A DNA stretch of 64,000 nt. Source: Halopiger xanaduensis SH-6. GTDB taxonomy: Archaea; Halobacteriota; Halobacteria; Halobacteriales; Natrialbaceae. The notes beneath the pieces are model-generated. The model was not told the origin of the DNA and made no database searches. It saw nothing but the letters and a program-made list of their open reading frames with translations. The first letter of the stretch is position 1, and every line of letters begins with the position of its first letter. Both the position numbers and the translations under genes were made by a program. The DNA is taken from the NCBI RefSeq assembly GCF_000217715.1, contig NC_015666.1, positions 2,182,270-2,246,269 on the forward strand. The letters run 5' to 3'. This document shows, piece after piece, positions 18,402-29,205 of this stretch.

Positions 18402-18543
18402 GTCTCGCATTAGAAAAATAATTTTCCGAAAGCTAAATTCGAGTTGTGCCCGACCGGGCCGCCGGCTCGCGATTCTGGTATGAATGGTCGACAGAGTGTC
18501 AGCTTGTGTCGAAGGGAGCGACCGAATCAAACCGGTCGAACGC

Positions 18544-21282
18544 CTACATGAAGCTGTCTAGGCCCGTCTGTTCCTGTCCACTCTTGACCTCTTCCCAGGA
18601 GACGTCCAGTGCCTCGAGGATTCGCTCGATCGGCCCCTTCAGGGTCTTCTCGAGCATCGTGTCGTAGTCGATCTCGAACTCCGGGGGAATCTGGTCCTCG
18701 TACTCGAAGCAGATCACGTCGGGATCGCGCTTGAACGCGCCGTAGAGGTGATCGGTCTGCGGATCGAATCCTTCTTCGCTCTCCATCCGTCGGAAGAACG
18801 CGGGGTCGACCCGGTCGAGGTAGAGCCGCTTGGGCTTGCTCCCGCGCTGGAAGTTGGTCCCCAGCAGGAGGTTCGCGTACTTCGCGCCGCGGACCTGCGC
18901 CGTGTCCGTGTCGTAGTTGTCCAGGCGCTTGCCGATCCCGCCCGGAATGGCGATCTCCTCGAGGCTCACCTCGCCGGCGAGCACGTCCTCGATGACCCCG
19001 TTGACGTACTCCTTGGCGCCCTCGATGTCGCCCTCGCGGACGATCATCTCGATGACCCGGTGTTGGACCTCCTTGGTGATCGGCGCGATGTCCGAACGCT
19101 GGTACTCGAAGCCGACGATGTCGATGTCGTTGACGTCTTTTCCTTCCTTCCAGGTGATGTGGCCGGCGTAGCGTTTCTTCTTGCCGGCCTGGAAGAAGCG
19201 CCGGTAGAGCTTCTCGAACTCGATCTGGAAGCGGTGGGCCTCGGCGTTCAGGTCCTCGCGCGCGAAGTCGTCGTACCGGCCGTTGATGTGCTCCTCGATC
19301 TCGAACGAGGTTTCGAGGGCCACCTCCTTCGAGACGCCGGGTCCGAGCTCGAGCATGACCGAGTCGGTGTCGCCGTAGGTGACTTCGTAGTCGAGTTCGT
19401 TCGCAGCGGTTTCCGTAAATTCGATCACTTCGCGGCCGGTCGCGGTGATCGCCGAGGCGGCCTCCTTGTCGTAGAGTCGGAACTGCTCCCAGCCCGAGAC
19501 GCCGTACAGGGAGTTCATGATGACCTTCACCGCGCCCTGCTGACGGTCGTACTGCTCGTACTCCGGGCTGCCGGGCTCGTACTCGTTTCGCAGTTCCTTC
19601 TTCTCCTCGCGCTCGGCGAGCAGTTCCGTGATCATCTCGCGCATGACGCCGTCCGGTTCCTTGCGGAAGTGGATCTCGTCGTCGCCGACCGGCGCGACGT
19701 AGGTCTCGCCGTCGTACTCGTCGGGGTCGACCTTCGTCTCCGGGCTGGCGTTGATCGTCGTCATGCACATCGGGTACAGCGACTTCAGGTCCAGCACCGT
19801 CACGTTCTCCTTGACGCCCGTGATGGGTTCGAAGACAGCGCCGCCCTCGTACTCCTCGCCGGCCTCCTGCTGGCCCTTCGAGGGCAGGGCGAAGCGCCCG
19901 TAGGCCTCGTGGAGGACGTACATGTCGACCGCGTCGCCGGGCGTCGGCGCGTCCTCGAGTTTACAGCCGACGAAGGAACGCACCTCGTCCCAGAAGGGGA
20001 TGATCTCCTGCTGGCGGTCGAGTTCGACGCAGAGTTCGACGTCCCGCAGGTTGTACGCCAGTAGCTGGGTAGGATCGTCCTCCCAGAGGTCGCCGATGTC
20101 GCCGGCGTACCGTTCTTTTCCGACGCCTAACTCCTCCTCGCCGACGGCGTCCAGCCGGTAGGAGTCCAGTTCCGAGAAGACCATCCGCTGGTAGCCGTAG
20201 AGCAGGTCGAAGACGATCCGCCCCTTGACGTCCGGGCCGCCCCAGTTGCTCCGCCAGACCTCGTCGACCCGCGAGAGCCGGTCGATGTTCAGATCGTACT
20301 CGTGGTGAGGGCCCTGCAGCTCCTCGAGGCGGTCGAGGAAGTAGGGGGCGTCGAAGTCCTCGAAGTTCCACCCCGTCAGCACGTCGGGGTCGGTCTCCTC
20401 GACGTACGCGAGGAAGTCGTCGAGCATCGCCTCCTCCTCCTCGTAGCTTCGGACTTCGTGGTCGATAGCGCCCTCGATCGGCTCGTACTCGGTGATCTCG
20501 GTGGGAATCTCGCCGTCGCCGATCGGCGCCTCGTAGAGCCACATGATGTACTCGTCGCGGTAGGAGTCGTGGCTGGTGAGACAGACGATCGGTTCCTCCC
20601 CGTCCTCCGGGAAGCCTTGGCGGTCGTCGACCTCGATGTCGAAGGTGTTGACGCGCGGGTTCGCGTCGGCGTCGACGGATTCGACCTCGTCGTGGGGAAC
20701 CACGAGCGAGTCGTCCTCGGCGCGCCGTTCGGGCACGCGGATGCCGCTGCGGACGTCCTTGTCGATCAAAAAGCGGTTCGGGAACAGGATGTCGGCCTCG
20801 TAGTGCTCGAAGTCGTCGCGCACCTTCCCGACGTCGCGGGGCGTCTGGCCGAAGATTTTGGTGAGCTTCTCGCCCCGGATACTCTCGTAGTGCTCGCCGT
20901 CCTCGTCGTACTCTTCGCTGCCCGTCAGCCGCTCGTACTGCTCCTCGGGGGGCCGCTCGAGCGTCTCGGTCGGCGCGTAGAAGTAGGGGCGGAAGCCGAC
21001 GACCTGGACGTGCTCGAGTTCGTCGTCGGCCGTGCGGCCGAACACGTGCATGATCGGTCGCTCCTCGTCGCCGTAGCCCGCGATGGTGTAGTCGACCTGC
21101 ATCACGGCCAGTTCGAGTTCCCCCTGGGGTTCGGGGAGCGTCTCCTCGAGAACGTCGATCACCTCGGCGGCGTTCGAGCCGCCGTTGCCGGCGACGTGTA
21201 CCGCCTCCTCGTCCGGCCGGTCGGCGGACTCGTCGTCCGCCTCGGAAAACTCCGCGAGTCCGGTTTGGCCCGCCTCAGTCAT
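18544..21282 (-). CDS. polB: DNA polymerase, family B (PolB)
   Basis: A 912-residue replicative/repair DNA polymerase. The 3'-5' exonuclease motifs are present: F-D-I-E-V (Exo I) and W-N-F-E-D-F-D (Exo II). The polymerase motifs are D-L-K-S-L-Y-P (A), K-V-I-M-N-S-L-Y-G (B) and Y-G-D-T-D-S-V-M (C). All are uninterrupted, so no intein sits at the motif A, B or C sites that are often occupied in haloarchaeal polB. The ATG at 21282 (M-T-E-A-G-Q) is preferred; the open frame extends upstream to 21444 through sequence without family resemblance. A Ser/Asp/Glu-rich N-terminal ~40 residues precede the conserved fold. It sits upstream of and on the same strand as suf. Confidence 0.96.
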   Translation of the reverse strand: MTEAGQTGLAEFSEADDESADRPDEEAVHVAGNGGSNAAEVIDVLEETLPEPQGELELAVMQVDYTIAGYGDEERPIMHVFGRTADDELEHVQVVGFRPYFYAPTETLERPPEEQYERLTGSEEYDEDGEHYESIRGEKLTKIFGQTPRDVGKVRDDFEHYEADILFPNRFLIDKDVRSGIRVPERRAEDDSLVVPHDEVESVDADANPRVNTFDIEVDDRQGFPEDGEEPIVCLTSHDSYRDEYIMWLYEAPIGDGEIPTEITEYEPIEGAIDHEVRSYEEEEAMLDDFLAYVEETDPDVLTGWNFEDFDAPYFLDRLEELQGPHHEYDLNIDRLSRVDEVWRSNWGGPDVKGRIVFDLLYGYQRMVFSELDSYRLDAVGEEELGVGKERYAGDIGDLWEDDPTQLLAYNLRDVELCVELDRQQEIIPFWDEVRSFVGCKLEDAPTPGDAVDMYVLHEAYGRFALPSKGQQEAGEEYEGGAVFEPITGVKENVTVLDLKSLYPMCMTTINASPETKVDPDEYDGETYVAPVGDDEIHFRKEPDGVMREMITELLAEREEKKELRNEYEPGSPEYEQYDRQQGAVKVIMNSLYGVSGWEQFRLYDKEAASAITATGREVIEFTETAANELDYEVTYGDTDSVMLELGPGVSKEVALETSFEIEEHINGRYDDFAREDLNAEAHRFQIEFEKLYRRFFQAGKKKRYAGHITWKEGKDVNDIDIVGFEYQRSDIAPITKEVQHRVIEMIVREGDIEGAKEYVNGVIEDVLAGEVSLEEIAIPGGIGKRLDNYDTDTAQVRGAKYANLLLGTNFQRGSKPKRLYLDRVDPAFFRRMESEEGFDPQTDHLYGAFKRDPDVICFEYEDQIPPEFEIDYDTMLEKTLKGPIERILEALDVSWEEVKSGQEQTGLDSFM

Positions 21283-21491
21283 GGTATCCTGCTTTGCAGT
21301 CGCCGGATAAAAACCCCCGCAATCCCGGTCTCGACCGGCCCGGTTCGCCCGCCGAAGACGACGCGCCGTCCCCGGATCGTCACACGATGTGAACTGTTCC
21401 CGCGGGCTTGCGGGAGCAACAAGACATATAATGTGGTAACACATACCATAGCAATAGGTGATTGAGGTTGTCTACCCGAACCGACGACGCG

Positions 21492-21641
21492 ATGGACGAA
21501 CGCGAACCGAGTAGTGAACCCGCGGGTACCGAGACGATCGAAGCGTACGAGACCGACGACGGCGTCGTCTTCTACGACGCCGAGAACCCCCTCGCGTGGG
21601 TCGAGACGTCCCGGACGCTGGCGCTGGACGAGGTCGCCTGA
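21492..21641 (+). CDS. Small conserved haloarchaeal protein (DUF7331-like)
   Basis: A 49-residue acidic ORF starting at ATG 21492 and divergent from polB. It contains I-E-A-Y-E-T-D-D-G-V-V-F-Y-D-A-E-N-P-x-A-W, a compact pattern that I recall from small haloarchaeal proteins of unknown function. Codon use is typical of the chromosome. There is no signal peptide or membrane segment. Function unknown. Confidence 0.6.
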   Translation: MDEREPSSEPAGTETIEAYETDDGVVFYDAENPLAWVETSRTLALDEVA

Positions 21642-21700
21642 TCCGAACCGGGCAAGTCTAAACGCGAATCCTTTTCTTGCCGCCCTGCGACGCTGCCAAC

Positions 21701-22417
21701 GTGGCCTCCGACCGACCCGACGAGGCGGACGCCCCCGACGAGCCCGTCCCGGACGCAAACGCCGCCGACGGAGCCGGGGACGCGAACGCGGAGCGCGAAG
21801 ACTCGTCCTCGTCCCCCGATCGCAACCCGGACAACGACGCCCTGTCGATCCCGAGCGTCGGAACCGAAACCGCCGACTCGGGCCTCTGGTCGGACCTGAA
21901 AGCCGACCTCGAGATCGACTCGATCGACGTGCCCGAAGTCTCGAACGACGTCGCCGACGCTGACGTCGATGCCGGTGCCGACGCGTCGACCGAGATGACG
22001 CCCGACCCGTCGGACGCGCCGCCGGAGCTCGTAAAGACCTTCTGGGCGCTCGTGCTCGTCATCAACGCCGCACTGTTGGCCGTCTCGCTCGGACTCCTCC
22101 TTCTCGTCTTCGAGGGCGCGACGAGACGCGGCGGCGCGTTGTTGGCCGGTGGACTCATCCTCTTCGGGTTCGCAGTTCGTCGCTACAGAGCCTATCGGCG
22201 ATCGGACGAGCGCGCCGATGCGGACGCCGAGGCGAAGGCGGACGCCGACTCGGAGAACGAGGCAGACGACGACTCGAAAAGCGAGGGAGACGACGGCGAC
22301 GGCGATCGTGCAGCGTCGGCCGACACCCCTACGAACGCTGACGAGTCAGCGAGCGGCGAAACATCTTCAAACGATGTGGCCGAACAACGGTCACCGGACG
22401 ACTCTGACCCATCATGA
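21701..22417 (+). CDS. Membrane protein with acidic N-terminus (DUF7322-like)
   Basis: From the GTG at 21701 the product is about 238 residues (a TTG at 21677 is also in frame). It has a long Asp/Ala-rich disordered N-terminus to about residue 110, two closely spaced transmembrane helices (around 125-145 and 150-170), then a basic stop (R-R-Y-R-A-Y-R-R) and a second acidic tail rich in Asp, Ser and Glu. The next gene's ATG overlaps its stop by 4 bases, so both are likely cotranslated. Function unknown. Confidence 0.7.
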   Translation: MASDRPDEADAPDEPVPDANAADGAGDANAEREDSSSSPDRNPDNDALSIPSVGTETADSGLWSDLKADLEIDSIDVPEVSNDVADADVDAGADASTEMTPDPSDAPPELVKTFWALVLVINAALLAVSLGLLLLVFEGATRRGGALLAGGLILFGFAVRRYRAYRRSDERADADAEAKADADSENEADDDSKSEGDDGDGDRAASADTPTNADESASGETSSNDVAEQRSPDDSDPS

Positions 22418-22920
22418 AAACCGTCCAGGACGACACCGGTAAACGGTACCTCTTGCTCAAGCGGTCCGAACAGGCGAGTCTCGTGCGCGATCCGGAGAGC
22501 GGCAACGAGTGCTACGTCCAGAACGATCGCCTCGAATCGACCGACGAACATCCCTTCGAAACGGCCGCACGAACCGTCCCGAGTGCCGTCCGGACGCTCC
22601 TCGAGGCCGTGCCGGACGAGCAGACGCTCGGCCTCCTCGTCGAACTCGAGCGCCGCGGCCCGCTCGGCGTCCGGACGCTTCTCGACGCGAGCGCCTTCTG
22701 CGAGAGCGACCTCCACGGCCGGCTGACGGTACTGACCGCCGCCGGACTGCTCGCCGAGACCGAGGTCGACGGCGAACGCGGCTACCGAACGACCGAGGAC
22801 TGTGCCGACGCGCTCGCTGTCATCCGGTCCGACGTGTCCGACGCGGGCGACGAGTCGGCAACCGACGACGCGATCGACGTCGGGGAGGGCTCAACGCAAG
22901 CGAACGAAACGGAAACGTAA
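22414..22920 (+). CDS. Hypothetical protein with possible winged-helix core (DUF7346-like)
   Basis: A 168-residue soluble protein. The first ~45 residues contain R-Y-L-L-L-K-R-S-E-x-A-S-L-V-R-D-P. Residues about 65-125 form a helical region with L-E-R-R-G-P-L-G-V-R-T-L-L and L-T-V-L-T-A-A-G-L-L-A, which looks like a winged helix. The tail is acidic. It overlaps the preceding membrane-protein gene by ATGA and converges on rad50. I recall this pair as conserved beside mre11-rad50 and polB in haloarchaea; a role in DNA metabolism is only suggested by context. Confidence 0.7.
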   Translation: MKTVQDDTGKRYLLLKRSEQASLVRDPESGNECYVQNDRLESTDEHPFETAARTVPSAVRTLLEAVPDEQTLGLLVELERRGPLGVRTLLDASAFCESDLHGRLTVLTAAGLLAETEVDGERGYRTTEDCADALAVIRSDVSDAGDESATDDAIDVGEGSTQANETET

Positions 22921-22953
22921 GCGAAACCGATCCGGAGATCCGTTCTGCAGGCG

Positions 22954-25638
22954 TCAGTCGGACGCGAGGAGTTCCATCTCCGGCGGCTCGCCGCGCTCGA
23001 GTCGCGAGCGGTTCGACGTGGCGTCCTTCTCGACGCGGACCAGGGAGTCGGCCGCGCCGACGAGTTCCTCGTCGTGGCTGACGACGACGATCTGTTCGAC
23101 GCCGAGTTCGCGCATTGACTCGACCAGGGAGACGAGTTGCGTGACGTGGCCCGAGTCGAGGAAGACCGTCGGCTCGTCCAGAATCAGCGGCGGCATCGGC
23201 GCGGTGCCCTCGACGCCCTCGGCGAGCAGCCGGTAGATCGCACATCGCAGGCTGAGATTGAACAGGGCCCGTTCACCGCCGGATAGCTGTTCGGGCTCGA
23301 GCGCCTCGCCGTCCTTCTGGAAGACCGTCAGGCGATAGTCACCGTCTAGTTCGATCGAGGCGTAGGAGTCGTTCTGGTAGACCAGCTCGAACGTCTCGTT
23401 TAATAGTCGCTCGAGCGTCTCGACGTTGCGCTGTCGCAGTTCCGACCGCAGCTCCCCGTAGGTCGTCTGCAGCGTCTCGGCTTCGTCGTACAGCGACTCG
23501 AGGCGGTCGCACCGTTCCTCGAGGCTCTCGAGCCGGTCACGTAGACGCTCGAGTTCCTCGAGTTCGTTTTCGACGGCGCCGATCGCATTTTGAATCTCGG
23601 TGCGCCGTTCCTCGAGGTCCTCGAGTTTCGCGTCGACCTTCTCTATGTACTGCTCTGCGTTTTGCTTGTCCTCGCGGGCGGTTGCGACGCGCTCCTCGTC
23701 GAACTCCGACTCGAGGTCGCGTTTGCGCTCGCGCTTGCTCGAGAGCGTCTCGCGGCGCTCGTCGTTGAGTTGCTGCCAGTTCCGCCGACGTTCGCGGTAG
23801 TTCTCGATCTCGCTCTCGAGATCCTCTCGCTCGTCGTCGATCTCGGCGATGCGGCGCAGCGCCTCGAGCGTCTCCTTGATCTCGCCGCGCTCGCCGTTGA
23901 TCTCGCCGAGCTCTTCGCGCTTCTCGGCGACCTCGTCCTCCAGTTCGGCGGCCTCCTCGCGTTTTTCTTCGGCCTCGCTCTCGTACTCCTCGGCGTCCTC
24001 GAGCAGGTCCTCGCGCTGCTCGCGCCGCTCCGCGAGGCTCTCGCGCTTCTCGGCGACTAACTGTTCGACGTTGTCGCGGTTCTCCTCGAGTCGATCGACG
24101 CGGCGCTCCGCTTCGCGCAGGGCTTCGGCGCGCTCGATCCGCTCGTCGAGGTCGTCGCGTTCGGCCTCGAGTTCCTCGAGTTGCTTTTCGAGGTCCGAGA
24201 GTTCCTCGCGCTTGTCGTCCAACACGTCGACGTGGGGCGAGTCCTTGACGGGCTGGCCGCAGGTGGGACAGTTGCCCTCCTCGAGCAGCCGTTCGCCCTC
24301 TTCGATGGCGTTTTCGACGGCCCGAATGTCGGCGGTAACGTCGCCGATCTCGTCAGTGCGGTCTTCGCGCTCGCTTTCGAGGTCCTCGAGGTGGGCGGCG
24401 GCGTCGCCGAACTCGATCGGCGCGTCGTCGAACTGTTCGCGGGCGGTTTCGATATCGTCCTCGAGGTCCTCGAGTTTCTCTTCGCGGTCCGCGATGTCGT
24501 CCTCGTCGCCCTCGATGCGCTCGGCGAGGTCGTCGGCTTCCGTGCGCGCTTCGTCGGCCTGGGACTCGAGGTCGTCGGCCTCCTCGCAGAGCCGCTCGAT
24601 CTCGCCGTTGGTCTCCGTGATCGCGACGCGGACCTCCTCGAGGTCGTCCCGCAGTTCTTCGTCACGGGCCTCGAGTTCCTCGATGCGGGCTTCGACGGCG
24701 TCGGTGTCGGCATTGGCAGCCTCGAGGTCCGCATCTGCGAGCAGGTCGGCCCGTTCCTCGGCTAACTCCTCGCGCTCGGTCTCTAGTTCGCGGATCTGCT
24801 CTTTCGCGTCCTCGCGCTGCTGTTCGGTCTCGGAAATCTTCGACCGCAGGTCGTCGATCCCTTCCTCGAGGTCCGAAATCTCCTCCTGCGTTTCGGCGTG
24901 GCGCTCGAGGACGTCTTCGGCGGTGTCGAGCGTGTTCTGGGCCTGCTCGCGCTGGGTTTCGTAGTGGTCGATCTCGTCGGTAACCTCGGCCCGCTGAGAC
25001 TCCAGATTGTTCAGCCGCTCGTGAAGTTCCTTGTCCTCCTTGCGCTCGACCTGCTTGCGGACGTCCTCGAGAACCTCGCGCTGGCCGTCCAGCACCGACT
25101 TGACCCCGAGGCGGGCGTCGCTGGCACGTTCGCGGTAGTCCTCGAGCGCGCCCAACTGGAGGAGGTCGTCGATCATGTCCTGGCGGTCGCTCGGCGAGGC
25201 GTGGATGAGCTTGTTGACCTCGCCCTGGCGGACGTACGCGCAGTTGACGAACGCCTCGGCGTCCATCCGCAGGAGTTCGGTCACCTCGCGGCGCACGTCG
25301 CGGGCGCCTTCGATCGTCTCGGTGGGCGTCTCGAGGACGCATTTGGTCGTCGTTGCCCGATCCCCGCGTAGTTTCAGGTGGCGCTCGACGTGGTAGTCGC
25401 GGTTGTCGTGGGTGAACCACAGTTCGACCTCGGCCTCCTCCTCGCCGGTCGTAATGACGTCGTCGAGGGTCCGGTCGTCCAGCGCCTTCGAACCGTACAG
25501 CGCGAAGAAGACGCCCTCGAGCAGCGTCGACTTGCCGCTGCCGTTGACGCCGTGGACGACGGTGACGCCCCGGTCGAGGCCGAGGTCGGCGTCGCCGTAG
25601 CATTTGAAATTCCGCAGGCGGATGCGATCGACCCTCAC
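22954..25638 (-). CDS. rad50: DNA double-strand-break repair ATPase Rad50
   Basis: An 894-residue SMC-like ATPase. The N-terminal lobe has G-V-N-G-S-G-K-S-T (Walker A). Two long coiled coils flank a zinc hook C-P-T-C-G-Q near residue 455. The C-terminal lobe has signature L-S-G-G-E-R-A-L-F and Walker B/D-loop [11 protein letters not shown]. With Mre11 it tethers and processes DNA ends. Its start codon overlaps the mre11 stop by 4 bases, indicating translational coupling and stoichiometric production. Family-typical length; nothing is missing. Confidence 0.97.
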   Translation of the reverse strand: MRVDRIRLRNFKCYGDADLGLDRGVTVVHGVNGSGKSTLLEGVFFALYGSKALDDRTLDDVITTGEEEAEVELWFTHDNRDYHVERHLKLRGDRATTTKCVLETPTETIEGARDVRREVTELLRMDAEAFVNCAYVRQGEVNKLIHASPSDRQDMIDDLLQLGALEDYRERASDARLGVKSVLDGQREVLEDVRKQVERKEDKELHERLNNLESQRAEVTDEIDHYETQREQAQNTLDTAEDVLERHAETQEEISDLEEGIDDLRSKISETEQQREDAKEQIRELETEREELAEERADLLADADLEAANADTDAVEARIEELEARDEELRDDLEEVRVAITETNGEIERLCEEADDLESQADEARTEADDLAERIEGDEDDIADREEKLEDLEDDIETAREQFDDAPIEFGDAAAHLEDLESEREDRTDEIGDVTADIRAVENAIEEGERLLEEGNCPTCGQPVKDSPHVDVLDDKREELSDLEKQLEELEAERDDLDERIERAEALREAERRVDRLEENRDNVEQLVAEKRESLAERREQREDLLEDAEEYESEAEEKREEAAELEDEVAEKREELGEINGERGEIKETLEALRRIAEIDDEREDLESEIENYRERRRNWQQLNDERRETLSSKRERKRDLESEFDEERVATAREDKQNAEQYIEKVDAKLEDLEERRTEIQNAIGAVENELEELERLRDRLESLEERCDRLESLYDEAETLQTTYGELRSELRQRNVETLERLLNETFELVYQNDSYASIELDGDYRLTVFQKDGEALEPEQLSGGERALFNLSLRCAIYRLLAEGVEGTAPMPPLILDEPTVFLDSGHVTQLVSLVESMRELGVEQIVVVSHDEELVGAADSLVRVEKDATSNRSRLERGEPPEMELLASD

Positions 25639-27041
25639 GCGAAATCACCCAGGGAGGCGGTGTCGGCGTCGGCGGGTTCCTCGTCGCCGGTCTCTGCTGC
25701 GTCGTCGGCCGCGGGAGTTTCATCAACCGCTTCGTCGGCAGGTTCCGCGCCGGCGGCATCGTCGCTCGAAGCCTCGGCTTCAGCCGTCGCGTCCGAACCG
25801 GCCGCCGCAGCGTCGGCGGTCGAGTCGGCGTCGGCCGCGGGTTCGGTTCCAGCGTCGCCGCGCAACTGATCCGCGACCGTCGTCACATCCTCGTCGCTCG
25901 GCTCCCGCTCCGGCGCTGGTTCGAACGCGGAGTCGTCCTCCTCGAGCAAGTCCCGAACGCGGCGTTCAACGGATTCGCGGACGTTCGCGTCCGCGAGGTC
26001 GTCGTTGCGGACCGTCTCGTCGATTTCGAGGGCGGCGTCGCTCAGACCCAGATCGCGGACGCGCTCGCGGACGGCGGCGTCCGGATCGGCGAAGCTGACC
26101 GACACCTCCTCGTCCTCGTCGGGTAACTCGCGGCGGTCGTTGACGCGGGCGACCAGGGCGCCGCGGTCGATCGCTAGTTCCTCGACGGCCGCGGGGGTGA
26201 TCGGCCGGCCCTCGCCCTCGATCGTGACGATGACGACCGCGTCCTCGAGGCCGGGATCGTGCTGGCGGACCCGCTCCTGCACGCGGTCGATCCCCTCGTC
26301 GGCCTCGAGTTCGACGTCGACGAAGACGAAGTCCCGCGTCTCGGCGATCGCGCGGCGGCTGATGGCGACCTCGTCGTCGAACTCGACGAGGTTGTAGCCG
26401 CGGTCCTCGCGCTCGCTGGCGCTCGCGCGCTCGGTCGAGCCGCAGTAGGTGACCCACGCGTCCTGCACGTCCGCCGTATCGGGCGCGTGGTTGTCCCCGA
26501 GCAGGACGGCGTCGAAATCGACCGTCGACTCTGCGAGGAGGCGTTCGGTGTCCCAGTCAGCGTGCGCGAACGGCTCGAAGAGCCCGTGGCTCACCAGCGC
26601 GGTGCGGTCGGCCGCGTCGGGCACCGGCTCGAACTCGTACTCGAGATCCTCGCGCCGCGAGCGGGGGACGAAGTCCAGGCCGTAGAACGCGACGTCGCCG
26701 ACGACTTCGGGGTCGGCGCCGAGTCGCGTCGCCAGCCCGAGATCGGCGAAGAGGTCGAGCCACTGGGCGTCGCGCTTCCCCTCGTGGTTGCCGACGACGG
26801 CGAGAAAGGGGATGTCGGCGTCGGCGAGGGTTCGCAGAATATCGATGGTTCCCTGCAGGTCGAGCAGTCCGGGGCGGCGGTCGTGAAAGAGGTCGCCGGC
26901 GTGGATCACGGCGTCGACGTCGTCGTCGACGGCGTCCTCGACGACCCCCCGGAAGGCCGCGAGGAAGTCCCGGCGTCGCTCGGGCGAGTTGTACTGCTGG
27001 TACCCGATGTGGGTATCGCCCGTGTGGATTACCCGCGTCAT
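25635..27041 (-). CDS. mre11: DNA double-strand-break repair nuclease Mre11
   Basis: A 468-residue calcineurin-type phosphoesterase. The metal-binding motifs are in order: T-G-D-T-H-I-G (Asp9, His11), [17 protein letters not shown] and G-D-N-H. The C-terminal ~100 residues are low-complexity Ala/Asp/Glu/Ser sequence, longer than in thermophile Mre11 and typical of halophile tails. It is the first gene of the mre11-rad50 operon. The enzyme provides endo- and 3'-5' exonuclease activity in the complex. Confidence 0.96.
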   Translation of the reverse strand: MTRVIHTGDTHIGYQQYNSPERRRDFLAAFRGVVEDAVDDDVDAVIHAGDLFHDRRPGLLDLQGTIDILRTLADADIPFLAVVGNHEGKRDAQWLDLFADLGLATRLGADPEVVGDVAFYGLDFVPRSRREDLEYEFEPVPDAADRTALVSHGLFEPFAHADWDTERLLAESTVDFDAVLLGDNHAPDTADVQDAWVTYCGSTERASASEREDRGYNLVEFDDEVAISRRAIAETRDFVFVDVELEADEGIDRVQERVRQHDPGLEDAVVIVTIEGEGRPITPAAVEELAIDRGALVARVNDRRELPDEDEEVSVSFADPDAAVRERVRDLGLSDAALEIDETVRNDDLADANVRESVERRVRDLLEEDDSAFEPAPEREPSDEDVTTVADQLRGDAGTEPAADADSTADAAAAGSDATAEAEASSDDAAGAEPADEAVDETPAADDAAETGDEEPADADTASLGDFA

Positions 27042-27208
27042 TGGGCAGTCGTTGGAGAGCGGGGCCTAAAGGGGTTCCGCGACCGCGGTGAAAGTAAATC
27101 GCACCGACCGGTCGCCGTCGCGAACTGACCGTCGAGACGAGGCGAAACGATCGAAAATCGAAAAACGGAACGGAGGCAGGGCGGCGCGGCGACGCTCGAG
27201 CGTAGCGG

Positions 27209-27478
27209 TTACGAGTCGATATCGAGGCTGTACAGCCGCTTGCGGGCGTCCGAGAAGGAGAACCGCGAGTCGATGACGTTCTCCTCGTCGAGCCGGTTCA
27301 GCGCGTAGCGGACCGTCCGCGACGGCAGCAGCGTCTCCTCGGCGATCTGCTGTTGGGTCATCGTGTCGTTGTACTCGAGGACTTTCGCGACGAGTTTGGC
27401 GCTGGGCGGCAGATCGCGGACGTCCTCCCAGCTCCCCCCGTCGTCGGCCTCCTGTCGGATCGACTCTGAAGCACTCAT
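27209..27478 (-). CDS. MarR-like winged-helix protein
   Basis: An 89-residue regulator starting at ATG 27478. The helix-turn-helix reads M-T-Q-Q-Q-I-A-E-E-T-L-L-P-S-R-T-V-R-Y-A, followed by a wing with V-I-D-S-R-F. It is divergent from pan with a 123-bp shared promoter region. This small winged-helix gene beside the proteasomal ATPase appears conserved in haloarchaea (recollection). Target unknown; autoregulation or pan control is a guess. Confidence 0.8.
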   Translation of the reverse strand: MSASESIRQEADDGGSWEDVRDLPPSAKLVAKVLEYNDTMTQQQIAEETLLPSRTVRYALNRLDEENVIDSRFSFSDARKRLYSLDIDS

Positions 27479-27601
27479 CACGTACCCCTTTCCAATACGG
27501 AGTGATAATATTTTCTGTTTCGTGTGATGCTTGTTGGTTATATTCTCTACGGGGTGTGCTGACCCGAAGCCTCTTATGAACCAACCCCCAAAGCACGTGT
27601 G

Positions 27602-28819
27602 ATGACCGATACTGTGGACGACGTCGACCTCCCCTACGACGAGGACGAGGCGTCCCAACAGGAGAAGATCCAGGCGCTCGAGGAACGGCTGGAGGTCCTC
27701 GAGTCGCAAAACGAGGAGATGCGCGACAAACTCCTCGACGCGAACGCCGAGAACAACAAGTACCAGCAGAAGCTCGAGCGGCTGACCCACGAGAACAAGA
27801 AGCTAAAGCAGTCCCCGCTGTTCGTCGCCACGGTCCAGGAGATCACGGACGAAGGCGTCATCATCAAGCAACACGGGAACAACCAGGAGGCCCTGACGGA
27901 GGTCACCGACGAGATGCGGGACGACCTCGAGCCCGACGCTCGCGTCGCCGTCAACAACTCGCTTTCTATCGTCAAGACGCTCTCGAGCGACACCGACGTG
28001 CGGGCTCGCGTGATGGAGGTCACCGAGAGCCCGGAGGTTAGCTACGAGGACATCGGCGGCCTCGAGGAGCAGATGCAGGAGGTCCGCGAGACCGTCGAGA
28101 TGCCGCTGGAGAGTCCCGAAATGTTCGACGACGTCGGGATCGACCCGCCGAGCGGCGTCCTGCTGTACGGCCCGCCGGGCACCGGCAAGACGATGCTCGC
28201 GAAGGCCGTCGCGAACCAGACCGACGCCACCTTCATCAAGATGGCCGGCTCGGAACTCGTCCACAAGTTCATCGGGGAGGGCGCCAAGCTCGTCCGCGAC
28301 CTGTTCAAGGTCGCCCGCGAGCACGAGCCCGCCGTCATCTTCATCGACGAGATCGACGCCATCGCCGCCAAGCGAACGGAGTCCAAGACCTCCGGTGACG
28401 CCGAGGTCCAGCGGACGATGATGCAACTGCTCTCCGAAATGGACGGCTTCGAGGACCGCGGCGACATCCGCATCATCGCCGCCACCAACCGCTTCGACAT
28501 GCTCGACCGCGCAATTCTGCGCCCCGGTCGATTCGACCGCCTCATCGAGGTGCCCAAGCCGAACCAGGAGGGCCGCGAGATCATCTTCCAGATCCACACC
28601 CGCAACATGAACGTCTCCGACGACGTCGACTTCGCGGAACTGGCCGAAGAGGCGGAAGAGGCCTCCGGCGCCGACATCAAGGCCGTCTGTACGGAAGCCG
28701 GCATGTTCGCCATCCGCGACGACCGCACGGAGATCCAGATGGAAGACTTCCGCAACGCCTGGGACAAGGTGCAGGCCGAATCCGACGACGCCGAGGACGT
28801 CTCCAAGACGTTCGCCTGA
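27602..28819 (+). CDS. pan: Proteasome-activating nucleotidase (PAN)
   Basis: A 405-residue AAA ATPase that unfolds substrates for the 20S proteasome. It has an N-terminal coiled coil (about 15-65) with a following OB-fold segment, Walker A G-P-P-G-T-G-K-T, Walker B V-I-F-I-D-E-I-D-A-I-A, sensor A-A-T-N-R and R-P-G-R-F-D-R. The chain ends S-K-T-F-A, so the C-terminal Hb-Y-X tripeptide that opens the proteasome gate in archetypal PAN is not apparent. The ATG at 27602 is used; a TATA-like CTTATGA centred about 26 bp upstream fits a leaderless mRNA. Confidence 0.95.
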   Translation: MTDTVDDVDLPYDEDEASQQEKIQALEERLEVLESQNEEMRDKLLDANAENNKYQQKLERLTHENKKLKQSPLFVATVQEITDEGVIIKQHGNNQEALTEVTDEMRDDLEPDARVAVNNSLSIVKTLSSDTDVRARVMEVTESPEVSYEDIGGLEEQMQEVRETVEMPLESPEMFDDVGIDPPSGVLLYGPPGTGKTMLAKAVANQTDATFIKMAGSELVHKFIGEGAKLVRDLFKVAREHEPAVIFIDEIDAIAAKRTESKTSGDAEVQRTMMQLLSEMDGFEDRGDIRIIAATNRFDMLDRAILRPGRFDRLIEVPKPNQEGREIIFQIHTRNMNVSDDVDFAELAEEAEEASGADIKAVCTEAGMFAIRDDRTEIQMEDFRNAWDKVQAESDDAEDVSKTFA

Positions 28820-29067
28820 GGCCGGTCCGAGGACCTCCACCCTTCCCGACGCCTCCGATATAGCGGTCTTTTGCTCCGGGTTTCTGCGGGTTCGCCGTTT
28901 TCGGCTTGTCGATTCGATTTCGGGATCGAGCGTATACTTTATCGTCGAGGGCAGTTTCCCGAGACGTGCTCGAGGGTGCAGTCGAACGCCGCTGTCGGTA
29001 CTCGAGGAGAATTGTCGGCCCGCAACAAGCGTTCGTAAGGGCCGGAGCGTCAGCAGTGCAGAGACGA

Positions 29068-29205
29068 CTACAGCGCTCCGAAGACCAGCCACGGCACGAC
29101 GAACAGCGCTACCGTCAGGACCGCGAGGATGACGAGATAGCCCGCGACCGTGCTCGCCGCGGTGAGCCACGCCGGATGCTCGAGATCGGTGCGAGTGAGT
29201 GCCAT
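29068..29205 (-). CDS. Small single-pass membrane protein
   Basis: A 45-residue ORF from ATG 29205. A polar N-terminus (M-A-L-T-R-T-D-L-E-H-P-A-W-L) leads to a long hydrophobic helix of about 28 residues ending in V-P-W-L-V-F-G-A-L. It is divergent from guaAA with about 95 bp between the starts. Codon use is chromosomal. I recognise no family function; such small membrane proteins are common in haloarchaeal genomes. Confidence 0.6.
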   Translation of the reverse strand: MALTRTDLEHPAWLTAASTVAGYLVILAVLTVALFVVPWLVFGAL

